From: Vagococcus sp. CY52-2
GTDB taxonomy: Bacteria; Bacillota; Bacilli; Lactobacillales; Vagococcaceae
Reading direction: 5' to 3'
Assembly (NCBI RefSeq): GCF_022655055.1
Contig: NZ_CP093384.1
Span: 1,860,001-1,924,000 of the forward strand
DNA: 64,000 nucleotides
A program made the position numbers and the translations under genes. Of the stretch, positions 16,624-26,725 are shown piece by piece (the stretch's first letter is position 1; the number at the start of each line of letters is the position of its first letter). A model generated the notes under the pieces. That model had not been told where the DNA came from. It did no database searches and saw only the letters and a program-made list of their open reading frames with translations.

Positions 16624-17646
16624 TTATACTCGTGGTATGAATAGATTACCTAGAGTAGCAGCCATAATAGCTTTAATTGAATGCATTCTATTTTCTGCTT
16701 CTTCAAATTGACGTCCATATTTACTTCTGAATACTTCGTCAGTAATCTCCATCTCAGAGATTCCAAATTTTTCTGCAACCATCTGTCCATATTCAGTTTC
16801 TGTGTCATGGAATGCTGGTAAACAATGAAGAACAATTAATTCACCATCTGTATTACCTGTTTTATTTACCATATCCATATTAATTTGGTATGGAGTTAAT
16901 AAGTTAACACGTTCTTCAAACTTATCTTCTTCACCCATAGATACCCATACGTCTGTGTATAAAACATTCGCATCTTTTACTGCTTTATCTACGTCATCAG
17001 TAATCATTAATTGACTTCCTGATTTTTCAGCAAATTTCGTTGCATAGTTTACCACATCATCAGCTGGGAATAATGATTCTGGTGCACAGATTCTTACGTT
17101 AACACCTAAGATAGCTCCAGTTACTAATAAACTGTTTGCCATGTTGTTACGTCCGTCTCCAACATATACTAATGTTATACCTTCTAAACGACCGAAATTT
17201 TCTTTTATTGTCATAAAATCTGCGATCATTTGTGTAGGATGCCATTCATCTGTTAAACCGTTCCATACTGGGACACCAGAATATTTAGCTAGTCCTTCTA
17301 CTACTTCTTGGCTAAAACCACGAAATTCGATTCCATCGAACATGCTTCCTAAAACAATTGCCGTATCTTCAACTGATTCTTTTTTACCTAATTGAATATC
17401 ATTTTTTCCTAAATACTCAGGATGAGCCCCTAAATCAATTGCAGCTGTTGTAAACGCCGATCTAGTTCTTGTTGAAGTTTTTTCAAATAATAATGCAATA
17501 TTTTTTCCTTCTAAGTAATGATGAGGGATATTACGTTTTTTCAAATCTTTTAAATGAATTCCAAAGTCAATTAGATATTCTAATTCTGCTTTCGTAAAGT
17601 CCTTTTCAGCTAATAAGCTACGTCCTTGAAATACTGATGATGTCAT
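16624..17646 (-). CDS. arcB: ornithine carbamoyltransferase, catabolic
   Basis: A 340-residue cytoplasmic enzyme that phosphorolyses citrulline to ornithine and carbamoyl phosphate. It carries the carbamoyl-phosphate motif STRTRSAF near residue 58, [11 protein letters not shown] in the middle, and the ornithine-binding [14 protein letters not shown] near residue 275. Length matches other catabolic OTCases. It follows arcA by 28 bp with a good Shine-Dalgarno, and arcC lies downstream past an internal terminator. Confidence 0.96.
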   Translation of the reverse strand: MTSSVFQGRSLLAEKDFTKAELEYLIDFGIHLKDLKKRNIPHHYLEGKNIALLFEKTSTRTRSAFTTAAIDLGAHPEYLGKNDIQLGKKESVEDTAIVLGSMFDGIEFRGFSQEVVEGLAKYSGVPVWNGLTDEWHPTQMIADFMTIKENFGRLEGITLVYVGDGRNNMANSLLVTGAILGVNVRICAPESLFPADDVVNYATKFAEKSGSQLMITDDVDKAVKDANVLYTDVWVSMGEEDKFEERVNLLTPYQINMDMVNKTGNTDGELIVLHCLPAFHDTETEYGQMVAEKFGISEMEITDEVFRSKYGRQFEEAENRMHSIKAIMAATLGNLFIPRV

Positions 17647-17674
17647 TTTAGTTCTCCCCTTTAATTTAATTTTT

Positions 17675-18901
17675 TTAAATTTCTTCTCTTTCTAATGGCA
17701 TGCTCATACATCTTGGGCCACCACGACCACGGACTAATTCACTTCCTGGTACATAATTCAACTTAACGCCTGCTTCTTCTAATAATTTATTTGTAATTAG
17801 GTTTCTATCATAAACAACTACTTCACCTGGTGCGATAGCTAATGTGTTCGAACCATCATTCCACTGTTCTCTAGCAGCAGCAGTTAAGTTACCGCCACCA
17901 CAACGGATTAAATGTACTTTCCCTAATCCTAAATATTTACATAAAATATTTTCTAATGTATCTTCTTCTTTAACTATTTGCATTTCACCATTATCATCTT
18001 GTGAAATAGAGTAAACTGTCAATTCCCCCTCAATTTCTGGGTGAATTGAAAATTTATCATAATCAACCATTGTAAACACTGTATCTAAATGCATAAATTT
18101 ACGATACTCACCGATATTAAACGCTAAAATATGTTTGAATCCAATATTTTCATCAAAAATATTTTTTGCCATTTTTTGGATAGACGCTGCATCTGTTCTT
18201 TGAGAAATACCTATCGCTAACACATCTTTACTTAAAACTAATTCATCTCCACCCTCGATACGAGTTGTTTCTGTTCTATTGTATACTCGAGGAACATTTT
18301 TTCCTGCAAATCTTGGATGATAATCAAATATATACTGAGCGAATATTGTTTCGCGATTCCGTGTTTCTGCATACATATGGTTAATTGATACTCCGTTACC
18401 AATAGTAGCAAATGGATCACGAGTGAAATACAAGTTAGGCATTGGATCAATAACAAATGGATAAGATGATTCAACCATGTCTGTTAAGTTATTCATTTCA
18501 AAATCTGGCAACTCAACTTTTTGCATACCTGCCATTGCTTTGTCAATTAAATCGCGATTAGTTGGTAATGATAATAGAATTTCTTTTGCTTTTTCTTTAG
18601 CAGTTGTGCTCTTAATGTCTGCTTCTTCTAGGTATTGATCAACAAATTTCATTTTAACTTCATCATTAATCAACGCCTCCGCCGCTAAATCTTCTAAATA
18701 AACTACCTCCACGTCTTTGGATCTTAACAAGTCAGTAAATGCATCATGTTCTTTTTGTGCTTGTTCCAAATAAGGAATATCATCAAATAATAACCTTTCT
18801 AAATAATCAGGCATTAAATTTTCTAATTCTCCACCTGGTCGATGCACCAAAACCGTTTTCAATTTACCGATTTCTGAAAAAACTTTGATTGGACTTTCCA
18901 T
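17675..18901 (-). CDS. arcA: arginine deiminase
   Basis: A 408-residue enzyme that hydrolyses arginine to citrulline and ammonia, first step of the pathway. Motifs: [19 protein letters not shown] with a catalytic aspartate, [13 protein letters not shown] with the catalytic histidine, and C-terminal [16 protein letters not shown] with the nucleophilic cysteine. The longest frame begins at 18943, but AAGGAGG sits 8 bp before the ATG at 18901, and [20 protein letters not shown] is the normal N-terminus, so the shorter start is used. The upstream region (18902-19219) carries a cre-like site, consistent with carbon catabolite control plus ArcR and ArgR. Confidence 0.96.
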   Translation of the reverse strand: MESPIKVFSEIGKLKTVLVHRPGGELENLMPDYLERLLFDDIPYLEQAQKEHDAFTDLLRSKDVEVVYLEDLAAEALINDEVKMKFVDQYLEEADIKSTTAKEKAKEILLSLPTNRDLIDKAMAGMQKVELPDFEMNNLTDMVESSYPFVIDPMPNLYFTRDPFATIGNGVSINHMYAETRNRETIFAQYIFDYHPRFAGKNVPRVYNRTETTRIEGGDELVLSKDVLAIGISQRTDAASIQKMAKNIFDENIGFKHILAFNIGEYRKFMHLDTVFTMVDYDKFSIHPEIEGELTVYSISQDDNGEMQIVKEEDTLENILCKYLGLGKVHLIRCGGGNLTAAAREQWNDGSNTLAIAPGEVVVYDRNLITNKLLEEAGVKLNYVPGSELVRGRGGPRCMSMPLEREEI

Positions 18902-19219
18902 GTCAAAAACCTCCTTACGTTGTTTACATTCATAGATTAACAAATAGTTTATTTTTGAACAATATTGAAGTTAGAATTATAAATGCGAAGTATGCATCAT
19001 TATGTCAATCACTGGATATAAAATACACAAAAACCTATTAAACACCACTAACTTCCCATTATAGATAAATATTTACCCATATTTATTTTTTTTATTCATA
19101 AAAAATATCAAAAAATGTAAGCGCTTGTTTTTTTGATTTTATACAACACTTTTTTCATTAATACATTTACATAAATTGTTAATCTATATATATGTCGTTA
19201 ATATAGTTATAGTAAAATA
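18902..19219 (-). promoter_or_regulatory. arcA upstream regulatory region
   Basis: About 318 bp, strongly AT-rich, without a gene. Visible elements are a -10-like TATAAT (18976-18981), a TTGACA (19003-19008) whose 21-bp spacing is too long for a normal -35, an ATGC(N7)GCAT palindrome (18982-18996) between them, and the cre-like site at 19116-19129. An ArgR-box-like half (TATGAATA) also occurs. The long spacing suggests an activator-dependent promoter, as expected for ArcR control (inference). Confidence 0.45.
19116..19129 (-). promoter_or_regulatory. catabolite-responsive element (cre)-like site upstream of arcA
   Basis: TGTAAGCGCTTGTT contains the CcpA core AAGCGCTT and matches the cre consensus apart from the last positions. 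Arginine deiminase operons in related bacteria are under CcpA control. Binding is inferred. Confidence 0.55.
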
Positions 19220-19262
19220 AATAAGCCGATATTATTTAAAAGTAACATAACATCAGCTTATT
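19220..19262 (-). terminator. terminator of argR
   Basis: Interrupted stem AATAAGC.GAT.TTAT paired with ATAA.ATC.GCTTATT (19220-19262). On the minus strand it is followed by a T-rich stretch about 90 bp after the argR stop. Confidence 0.55.
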
Positions 19263-19312
19263 TTAAAAAATATGTGAATCTTTTATCAATTGACGCTTAA
19301 TTATTAAAAATA

Positions 19313-19792
19313 CTATGCTGGAAAAAGGAAGCGTTCAAAATATTCATTTACAACTGCTGCATCTTCTGGGGACTTCGATAAAATCAAGATCGTATCATCT
19401 CCTGCAATACATCCCACAATTTCATCAAATGATTGTCTAACACTATCGATCAGCACACCAATTAGTTGTCCATTACCAGGTAAAACTGTTAAGACATTTG
19501 TAAATTCAATCTGATTTAGCGAGACACCTGTTTCAGAAACGGCGCTAATCAAACGTTCCTCATTGGTTAATTTCTTAGAAGTCAGAACCGAGTTGTTTAG
19601 CAGACGATAGTAAGAACTGCCATTGGTATTATGACTTTTTATTATATTTAACTCTCTCATATCTCTAGATATCGTTGATTGCGTAGCATTTACATCGTGT
19701 TGTTTCAATAAATTAATTAAATCTGATTGTTTTTCTATGTTATGTTCGGAGATAATTTTTTTTAAAACGGCTTGACGTGTTTGCTTATTCAC
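19313..19792 (-). CDS. argR: arginine repressor (ArgR/AhrC family)
   Basis: A 159-residue arginine-responsive regulator. The N-terminal winged helix (about 1-70) contains KQHDVNATQSTISRDMRELN. The C-terminal hexamerisation and arginine-binding domain (about 80-155) contains VLPGNGQLIGVLIDS and IAGDDTILILS, with the GDD-type arginine contact. It starts at GTG, with AGGAGG about 6 bp upstream, and no better ATG follows. Its position just upstream of the arc operon suggests local control of arginine catabolism; enterococci often have two ArgR paralogues working together (family knowledge). Confidence 0.93.
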   Translation of the reverse strand: MNKQTRQAVLKKIISEHNIEKQSDLINLLKQHDVNATQSTISRDMRELNIIKSHNTNGSSYYRLLNNSVLTSKKLTNEERLISAVSETGVSLNQIEFTNVLTVLPGNGQLIGVLIDSVRQSFDEIVGCIAGDDTILILSKSPEDAAVVNEYFERFLFPA

Positions 19793-19946
19793 CTTTATCC
19801 TCCTTGATGATTAGTTTTTCCAAATAACAGTTCAAATATTTTTATAAAAATCTCATACTAAGATAACTTAACCCAGTTACAATACTAATCTTACTAGATA
19901 AAATTTAAGTCATCAATCTTTATTTAAAGGTTATTTTCAATTAAGC

Positions 19947-21458
19947 CTATACCTTCAATTTATTTGTTAATTTATCTGTATTTAAAAAATCATATTGTGA
20001 GAAGAATGAAGACAATTTTTCTAATACTAATTGATTTTTTCCAACTTCATCATTTTCAACTTGAAGAACTAATAATGGTTCATGTAAACTCATACGTAAT
20101 AAAAACCATCCTAGACCAAATTTTCCACTCACATTGACGCGAATTCCTTCTTCATTATCCATATCAATACTAAAACCTTGCGTTTCTGACACCAAATCAT
20201 GCATCGCAGCAATAACCGATTCTCCTGATATTCGGTAATCTTCACCGCTAATTTTAAATCGAATTTCAGTTGTTTCTTCAGGTTGTTTTAAGTTGGCAAT
20301 CAGGTCACTCAATTCTTGATTGTTTTCTTTTAATTTTGGCAATAACATCAGAATTTTAGCCACCACATAAGCACCATCATCTAAGAAATAATTTTCTTTA
20401 AACGCAGCATGACCACTTGTTTCAATAGATAGTGGTACATCGATTCCCTGGTTGTTTAATCCAATGCCTTTATTAATAACATTACGATACCCACATAAGT
20501 AACGCACTTGTTTTCCATCTAAACTTTCAATAAAATCTTTTAAATGACTAGATGTTGGGGAATTCGTTACAATCGTTGCCCCAGGAGATTCTTCTAACAC
20601 AATGTGTGATAACACGGCAATCAAATTATTACGATTAATCACTTCACCTGTTTTGTCCACTACAGCTGCTCTATCAACATCCGTATCAAAAATCACACCT
20701 AAATCAGCTTGTTGATTTAAAACAGCTTGTTTAATACTCTCCATAGCTTCTTTGTTATCTGGATTTGGGATATGATTAGGAAAATGACCATCAGGATTTA
20801 AAAATTGACTACCTGTTGTGTCTGCTCCTAATACTTCTAATACTTTTTCAGCAAAAAAACCTCCCGCCCCATTTCCAGCATCTAAGACAATGCGAAATCC
20901 TTTAAGCGGCTCTTTGCTTCCAGTTTCTTTTTGTATTTTCTCTACTAAATCATTTGCATACGTTGATATCACTTCTCGTTTTTCAAGTGTTCCTTTTATC
21001 TCATTGTCTTCCATATGTGCGAGAGCATGTTCTAAAATGAACGCGATATCTTCATGCTCTGCTCCACCATCTTTGGTAAATAATTTAATTCCATTATAAT
21101 AAAAAGGCAAGTGACTTGCTGTGATCATGATACCAGCGTCTGCATTGAATGAGTCAAATTGCGTAGCCATAAACATAGCTGGAGTTGTTGATAATCCTGT
21201 ATCTATCACATGAACATCTTCTGTTAATAACGACTGAATCAGTCCCTCTTTTATCAAGTCTCCAGACAAACGGCTATCTTGTCCGATAGCAATCCTAATA
21301 GGTGAATGTGTCACTTTTTTCTCTGTTCTTAACCAAACAACTATTCCTTTAGCAATTTGTTTTGCTTGCTTTGCTTCTAAATTAGCTTCAAACCCCTCAG
21401 CAGAAATTGCTATACCTCGAATATCAGAACCATTTTGTAATCGTTTTAACTCTGTCAT
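19947..21458 (-). CDS. phosphomannomutase/phosphoglucomutase (alpha-D-phosphohexomutase)
   Basis: A 503-residue four-domain phosphohexomutase that isomerises hexose-1- and hexose-6-phosphates. Visible motifs: the phosphoserine loop TASHLPFYYNGIK (TASHNP in most members, here Leu for Asn), the metal-binding DTDVDRAAVVD (DGDGDR family position), and sugar-binding ETSGHAAFKENYFLDDGAY. The C-terminal phosphate-binding domain is present. The changed active-site loops match the ManB-like subgroup of Firmicutes, so activity is expected, but the exact sugar is uncertain. Shine-Dalgarno AGGAGG precedes the ATG. Confidence 0.85.
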   Translation of the reverse strand: MTELKRLQNGSDIRGIAISAEGFEANLEAKQAKQIAKGIVVWLRTEKKVTHSPIRIAIGQDSRLSGDLIKEGLIQSLLTEDVHVIDTGLSTTPAMFMATQFDSFNADAGIMITASHLPFYYNGIKLFTKDGGAEHEDIAFILEHALAHMEDNEIKGTLEKREVISTYANDLVEKIQKETGSKEPLKGFRIVLDAGNGAGGFFAEKVLEVLGADTTGSQFLNPDGHFPNHIPNPDNKEAMESIKQAVLNQQADLGVIFDTDVDRAAVVDKTGEVINRNNLIAVLSHIVLEESPGATIVTNSPTSSHLKDFIESLDGKQVRYLCGYRNVINKGIGLNNQGIDVPLSIETSGHAAFKENYFLDDGAYVVAKILMLLPKLKENNQELSDLIANLKQPEETTEIRFKISGEDYRISGESVIAAMHDLVSETQGFSIDMDNEEGIRVNVSGKFGLGWFLLRMSLHEPLLVLQVENDEVGKNQLVLEKLSSFFSQYDFLNTDKLTNKLKV

Positions 21459-21593
21459 ATAGACATCCTCCTAGTTAGATACTTATTTCACCTTAACACT
21501 ATATCTATGATTTATATAGTTATGTGTCATACAAACATTATATCAAAAAAACACCTAACTTTTCCTTTTTACTTTATTTTCATAAACGTTTAA

Positions 21594-21633
21594 AAAGACA
21601 ATAAATTTTGTTTTAACAAACCTTATCGTCTTT
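21594..21633 (-). terminator. terminator downstream of the decayed lacC
   Basis: Imperfect stem from AAAGACAATAA (21594-21604) to TTATCGTCTTT (21623-21633), with extra pairing of TTTTGTT and AACAAA. It ends the agaS-lacD transcription unit. Confidence 0.6.
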
Positions 21634-21641
21634 ATTATTAT

Positions 21642-22539
21642 TTATCGATAAAAATATTATCATAAACTTGATTAAATTGGGTCTCATCAACATAACCTGT
21701 CGTTTCCTCCATTGCAGTCAACATTCATAAAGTCATTTCATACTTTAAAATGTCTTCTATGGATAACTATTTAGCTAACCCAATCGTAAGCCCCGATAAA
21801 TTTAAATCGCCACTTCCTGCCGGATTTGTTAGGAATTTTAACTCGGTAAAATGAGTCTTCGTATTTCACAAACGCCCCACTTTTACCTAGTGACAAAGTG
21901 ATTAACATCACAGCCTTAAATAAGGGATGCCTTAACCTGGTACATTGGCATAATCTTCTGTTACTTTTTCTCCAATTAAAGCCTGTAATTCATCATTATG
22001 AGATTTGATGGCATGAGGTTTATATTTCCTTGTTAAATACTATCTCCTGATGTGTCTAAGATTACTTTTATTTGACTGTCAGATAATAGCATCCAACAAT
22101 TGTGAATAGTAATATTCTGACACACCTTTTGGTAAGCTTCCTGATAATGTCACAACATGTCTTAGTTAAGTTTAAAAAATGGTTTCAAACGCGACAAGGT
22201 CTTATTCAGTGATAATCGGACCAAAATCCAACATTTCTGTTTGTTTATGGTTATCATGCCATATTGCAATACAATTTCGTGTGTCACCTTGTATATTGGA
22301 AAAATCATGCTTAATCCCTTCCTTGGAGAGTTTCTCTCGAATAAAATCACCTCACACACCACCTAACAGTCCAGTATTAATAACTTCTTCTTCCATTTGA
22401 TGAATCACTCGTGTCACCTTTAATCCTTTACCACCCGCTGTTTTTTTACCTGATCACAACGATTGACATCGTCAAGTATCAATGTACTTAGTGGATACGA
22501 AATGTCGACTGATGGGTTCATCGTAACTGATACAATCAT
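21642..22539 (-). pseudogene. lacC: decayed tagatose-6-phosphate kinase gene (lacC)
   Basis: Reading the minus strand across frames gives a clear LacC skeleton. The start is [17 protein letters not shown] at 22539, then [48 protein letters not shown], and finally MLTAMEETTGYVDETQFNQV with the expected C-terminus (FIDK, stop 21642-21644). Between them are several stop codons, frameshifts and deletions, including stops after GLLGGV and GPIITE. It overlaps nothing and begins 12 bp after lacD. Tagatose-6-phosphate phosphorylation must therefore come from another kinase if the pathway works. Confidence 0.9.
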
Positions 22540-22550
22540 TTTTTCACCCA

Positions 22551-23543
22551 CTATGATAATTTATTATGCCAAGATGAAGCTGTCGCATTTAGAGTCTCAT
22601 TTAGCTCATCCATATTTTGTTTACCTTGTGTGTTTAACCACTCAACAGCGGCTTTTCTTCCTTCTTTGACAAATACTTCGACACTATCTTTCCATGTTGC
22701 ACGTCCACACAGCACCCCATTAAATGTTGACTCTGACTCTTTTGCAAAATACAACGTGTCTTGGAATAATTTCGCACTCACGCCTGCACTTAAAAAGATA
22801 AACGGCAAGTGTGTGCTGTCACTTTGTTCTTTGAAATAGTTTAACGCTTCTTCTTTTGTATATACTACATCAGTTGCCTCTTTAGCGAATCCTTCCACAT
22901 AATTCATGTTCACTGGCACTTCTACTTTTAATACATCCACTTGATAACGATCTTGTGAGAATTCTTTCATCATCTCATTGACTTTATGCGGTTTAACTTT
23001 TGCGTAATCTTTTCCTTTTGCATCATCTATTAGAGCATCATAAGTTAATAATTCAAGATAAAACGGCATATCTTCAGCCACGCATTCTGACCCGATACGT
23101 TCCACAAATGCTTGTTTACGCTCATTAATCTCATCAGACTCATCCACATCATAATAAAGCAAGAATTTCACCGCATCAGCTCCAGCTTCTTTCAATCGTA
23201 GCGCTGACCATTCAGGTAATAAATCAGGGAAACGTCCTGGTTCAGTCGCATCATATCCTGTTTTTTCATAAGCTAATAACAATCCTGCATCATCTACTTT
23301 TACTTTTGAAGCAGGCAAACCGTATTCTGGATCTAATAAAATCGAAGAGGAGTAAGGGGTTAAATATTCAGAAATAAGTTCTTTAAACTCGACAATCGCC
23401 GATTTAACATCTCCATTAAATCCTTGTTCTGACAACATACGTTTCAATGCCCCACGTTGGTCAATAGCAAGAGCCGCGATGATGCCGTCTTTTGTCGATA
23501 AATGAGTCATACGCGCTAATTTGTTTTCACTGATTTTTTTCAT
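22551..23543 (-). CDS. lacD: tagatose 1,6-bisphosphate aldolase
   Basis: A 330-residue class I aldolase that cleaves tagatose-1,6-bisphosphate to dihydroxyacetone phosphate and glyceraldehyde-3-phosphate. It has the family N-terminus ([18 protein letters not shown]), the strand [15 protein letters not shown], the Schiff-base lysine in [10 protein letters not shown], and the C-terminal [19 protein letters not shown]. Length is normal. It lies 21 bp after agaS and directly before the decayed lacC. It appears intact and could serve galactosamine or galactose-derived substrates. Confidence 0.94.
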   Translation of the reverse strand: MKKISENKLARMTHLSTKDGIIAALAIDQRGALKRMLSEQGFNGDVKSAIVEFKELISEYLTPYSSSILLDPEYGLPASKVKVDDAGLLLAYEKTGYDATEPGRFPDLLPEWSALRLKEAGADAVKFLLYYDVDESDEINERKQAFVERIGSECVAEDMPFYLELLTYDALIDDAKGKDYAKVKPHKVNEMMKEFSQDRYQVDVLKVEVPVNMNYVEGFAKEATDVVYTKEEALNYFKEQSDSTHLPFIFLSAGVSAKLFQDTLYFAKESESTFNGVLCGRATWKDSVEVFVKEGRKAAVEWLNTQGKQNMDELNETLNATASSWHNKLS

Positions 23544-23564
23544 GATAATAATCCCTCTTTCGTA

Positions 23565-24725
23565 TTAGTTAAATGGATGAATCGTAACACCTTGAACAAC
23601 GCGATTAACTGTTCCTGTGGGTGATGGTGTGTCTGGTTTATTCTTAACTTTCACTGATGTTAATAAGGCAATGATTTGTGCAATCATCACTAAAGGCAAC
23701 GCTAAAAATCCGTCTGCCAATTGATAATCATTTGTGAGTGATATATTTTTTCCGCTATATTGTGTTTTATTTTGTGATAAAGCAATTGTTTCGACTGCTA
23801 TAGCGTTTCCATTAATTTCTTCCAAAATATCCACATCATACTGACTAGTGTATGTGTCATTGCTAATGAACCCAAATACTACTGTTTTATCATCCACAAA
23901 TGATTTAGGGCCATGTCTAAATCCTAATGAAGAATCAAATACTGTTGCGATTTTTCCTGCTGTTAATTCTAGTAATTTCAACTGAGCTTCTCTTGTTAAG
24001 CCTGATAGACTCTCAGATCCTAAATAAACAACTCGATTGAAATCTTGCGCTACAATATTAGACAGCGTATCTTCCATCGTGACTACTTGTTCTCCCATAT
24101 TTACTATCGTCGATACAATCGTTTCGTGATCAGTGTGAACCAAATCAAAGATTAATAAAGCAGCCAAGGTCATACAAGAAAAACTTCCTGTCATAGCAAA
24201 CCCTTGATCATTCGAACGAGTTGGCATTAACATAACAAAAGAATTTTTATCATCTTTAGCATTAACTGCAAGTTTTCCCTCAGGAGCACAACTAATAATC
24301 AAATGCTTCACATTTTTTACAACTTGATTGGCTAAATCTATCGTCGCGACACTTTCAGGACTATTCCCACTTCTTGCAAAAGACACAAGTAACGTTGGAG
24401 AATCTTCTTTAAAATAATTTAAAGGCGCTGACACGATATCAGTTGTTGGGATAGCTTCAAAAATAAAATCAGATGTATTCCCATAACGTGTTAAATGGGG
24501 TTTAACAAGATCTCCCACGTATGCAGACGTTCCTGCTCCCGTAAAAATCACACGAATTTTTTCAGTTGTTTCTTTTTTAAACCCTTCTAAAAAAGCCTCT
24601 AAACTTTCTTTATGAGAATTAAAAATTTCAAGTGTTTCATTCCATAATTCTGGTTGTTGCTTAATTTCATTTGTTGTAATCACTGCACCTATCTCTTCTA
24701 ACTGTTGTTTAGTCCAATCTAACAT
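23565..24725 (-). CDS. agaS: SIS-domain sugar-phosphate isomerase/deaminase (AgaS)
   Basis: A 386-residue cytoplasmic protein with two SIS domains, of the AgaS family that converts galactosamine-6-phosphate to tagatose-6-phosphate plus ammonia. Motifs are FTGAGTSAYVGD and VSFARSGNSPESVATIDL in the first domain, and FDSSLGFRHGPKSFVD in the second. GTG at 24734 is an upstream option, but AAGGAG lies 8 bp before the ATG at 24725. It is followed by lacD and preceded by a GntR regulator, which supports amino-sugar/tagatose metabolism. No dedicated PTS is adjacent; the mannose-family PTS at 29-31.6 kb belongs to the uronate locus. Confidence 0.88.
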   Translation of the reverse strand: MLDWTKQQLEEIGAVITTNEIKQQPELWNETLEIFNSHKESLEAFLEGFKKETTEKIRVIFTGAGTSAYVGDLVKPHLTRYGNTSDFIFEAIPTTDIVSAPLNYFKEDSPTLLVSFARSGNSPESVATIDLANQVVKNVKHLIISCAPEGKLAVNAKDDKNSFVMLMPTRSNDQGFAMTGSFSCMTLAALLIFDLVHTDHETIVSTIVNMGEQVVTMEDTLSNIVAQDFNRVVYLGSESLSGLTREAQLKLLELTAGKIATVFDSSLGFRHGPKSFVDDKTVVFGFISNDTYTSQYDVDILEEINGNAIAVETIALSQNKTQYSGKNISLTNDYQLADGFLALPLVMIAQIIALLTSVKVKNKPDTPSPTGTVNRVVQGVTIHPFN

Positions 24726-24744
24726 GTAAAGCACTCCTTCTCAT

Positions 24745-25467
24745 TTAATTTTTATGGTGTAATACTTTGTATCTAAATTGATCGGCTCTTGCCACACTTA
24801 ATGTGTATTCAATGATTTCATTTTCTTGATTCACTGTTTTTCTGACTAAGTTTAAGGCAGCTGAACCTATTGGGACTTCAATGTATTCGGCATCTTTGTC
24901 ACTCACAATGCTGGCATAAAATTCTTCTTCTGCGTATTTTATTCGTTGATTATATGTGTCATAAAACACATCATACATTGGCTTTTCTTCCAACATCTCA
25001 CTTGTTAACCCTTCAAAACGTTTGTATGGTAAATACGTTCTTTCTAACATCATTGGCTCCCCATCGGCTAATCTTAATCGTTTAATTTTAATTAACTGAC
25101 TTCCCTTATGTACTCCCAGTTGTTCACTTAAATAGTTATTACTTTCAACAACTAAAAATTCTAAAATTTTTGTTGAGGGTTCTTTTCCTAAAGACTTCAT
25201 TTGTTCTGTAAAACTGTAGGCTCCTGTTAGGTTTAAAATGCTATCTGATACACCAGAAACAAACGTTCCTTTGCCATGTTTTTTATAGATAAACCCTAAA
25301 TTTTCCAATTCTTGTAAAGCTAATCTAACGGTTGTTCGACTAACACCGTGAATCTCTGCTAACTCTCTTTCTGATGGTAATAAATCATGCGCTTGATGTT
25401 CTTTTTCAATAGATTCTTTTAATTCATCAACTAGTTGACCATATAATGGTTGCTTCTTATTTTTCAT
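24745..25467 (-). CDS. GntR-family regulator, HutC/UTRA type
   Basis: A 240-residue regulator with an N-terminal GntR winged helix (about 5-72, LPSERELAEIHGVSRTTVRLALQELENLGFIYKKHGKGTFV) and a C-terminal UTRA effector domain (about 95-235) that usually binds a sugar phosphate. It leads the agaS-lacD operon 20 bp upstream, so it is probably its repressor. TGGT/ACCA repeats upstream are likely operator sites. Related proteins are AgaR2, NagR and DasR, all amino-sugar regulators (family knowledge). Confidence 0.87.
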   Translation of the reverse strand: MKNKKQPLYGQLVDELKESIEKEHQAHDLLPSERELAEIHGVSRTTVRLALQELENLGFIYKKHGKGTFVSGVSDSILNLTGAYSFTEQMKSLGKEPSTKILEFLVVESNNYLSEQLGVHKGSQLIKIKRLRLADGEPMMLERTYLPYKRFEGLTSEMLEEKPMYDVFYDTYNQRIKYAEEEFYASIVSDKDAEYIEVPIGSAALNLVRKTVNQENEIIEYTLSVARADQFRYKVLHHKN

Positions 25468-25480
25468 ATTCTCCTCCTAA

Positions 25481-25511
25481 TACCACTTTCAATACCAACT
25501 GGTAGTAACCA
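25481..25511 (-). promoter_or_regulatory. probable GntR operator cluster
   Basis: TACCA (25481-25485), TACCAACTGGTA (25493-25504, perfect palindrome) and TGGTAGTAACCA (25500-25511) form overlapping TGGT/ACCA half-sites 14-44 bp upstream of the GntR start, as in NagR/DasR-type operators. They sit between the regulator and the divergent FUSC-like gene. Confidence 0.6.
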
Positions 25512-25638
25512 CTTATATTATCAATTATTTGTTATTAAATGTCAAGGGTGACATGGATTTAAAACAGACTTATTTACTCTAAATAGGGGATAAAACTGGT
25601 TATTCTGCTATAATATAACCATGAAAAGGAGTGTTTTA

Positions 25639-26677
25639 ATGACGTACTTTAAACATCTATTTACCACAAGAAAAACAAATGATTCCTTTCTCCGTCTTTT
25701 AAGAGCTGGATTGGCCATGTTTATCACACTTTTATTTGCTATCGTATTAGATAATACTTTGATTGCGACAATTGGCATTATAGGGGCCTTCTCTTATTTG
25801 TATTTCCAATATACGTTGGTTAAACAAAATTTTATTTATATATTAGGACACGGTGTTAGCTTGTACTTAGCATTTACACTAGGCATACTATCTAGTTATA
25901 AAACGGAAATGATTCCCTTCTTAATAAGCAATATCTCTTTTATCTGTTTCATTACAACGAAATTATTTAATGTTCCAAAACCTGATTACTTTTTTATTTT
26001 AATGTTATTTGCTACAGGAACTAACTTACAGAATACTCATAATGTATTACAAACAAGTCATTATTTATTATACGGTATTTTAGGAGCTATTATTTCTGGT
26101 ATCATTATTTCGTTATTATTAAAATTACCATTAAACCAACAATTAAAAACTAATAATAAACTGAGTGTACAAGACAAGTATTATATTATGATCTATAAAG
26201 ACCCTGATATTATATTAAAAGCATTGCAATTTTCTTCTATCATTTTCTATTCAGCTTACCTTTCAACTCTGTTTAATGAGCAAAACGGCTATTGGATTTT
26301 AATTACTTCTGTCGCTATTTTAGGTGGAGAAAACATGGGTGATATCAAAATCTGTTCCCACTAAAGATTGATTGGTAGTATTGTCGGTTTAGTACTAGGT
26401 GTTATTTTAATTAACTTATATTTACCAAAAATCATTATCTATTTATCGGTTGTGTTACTAAATATTGGTGTTGTATTTTTCATACCAAGAAATTATGCCA
26501 TCGCCAATTTTTTTACTAATCCACAAATCTTATTATTAAGTACCTTGAACTCTACCTCTGTCAACCTATTAATCGTACCTTACCGTTTACTTACTACTCT
26601 TATCAGTTGTCTTCATTGTGTTAATACTCATGTATTTATTTGATTACGGGCTATCTATTTCAAAAAAACAATACTAA
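25639..26677 (+). pseudogene. FUSC-like membrane protein gene, broken by a nonsense codon and a frameshift
   Basis: The frame starts at ATG 25639 (AAGGAG 7 bp upstream) and encodes a membrane protein with two blocks of hydrophobic helices around a central cytoplasmic part, as in FUSC/YccS-type putative exporters. The family-like stretch GYWILITSVAILGG precedes an in-frame TAA (26362-26364). The same frame continues LIGSIVGLVLGVILINLYLP, then shifts near 26600 to end VVFIVLILMYLFDYGLSI (stop 26675-26677). Two independent lesions point to a true pseudogene. It is divergent from the GntR gene. Confidence 0.75.
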
Positions 26678-26681
26678 AAAC

Positions 26682-26716
26682 CACCACTTTACGGCTTAAA
26701 GCATAGTAAAGTGGTG
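26682..26716. terminator. bidirectional terminator between the FUSC pseudogene and the uronate operon
   Basis: Perfect 11-bp stem CACCACTTTAC (26682-26692) with 26706-26716 and a 13-nt loop, A-rich on the left and T-rich on the right. It can end both converging transcripts. Confidence 0.75.
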
Positions 26717-26725
26717 ACTTCATTT

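Noticed and set aside
19003-19008. TTGACA as the -35 of arcA
   Set aside because: The nearest -10 (18976-18981) is 21 bp away, too far for a standard promoter. Kept only as part of a possible activator-dependent region.
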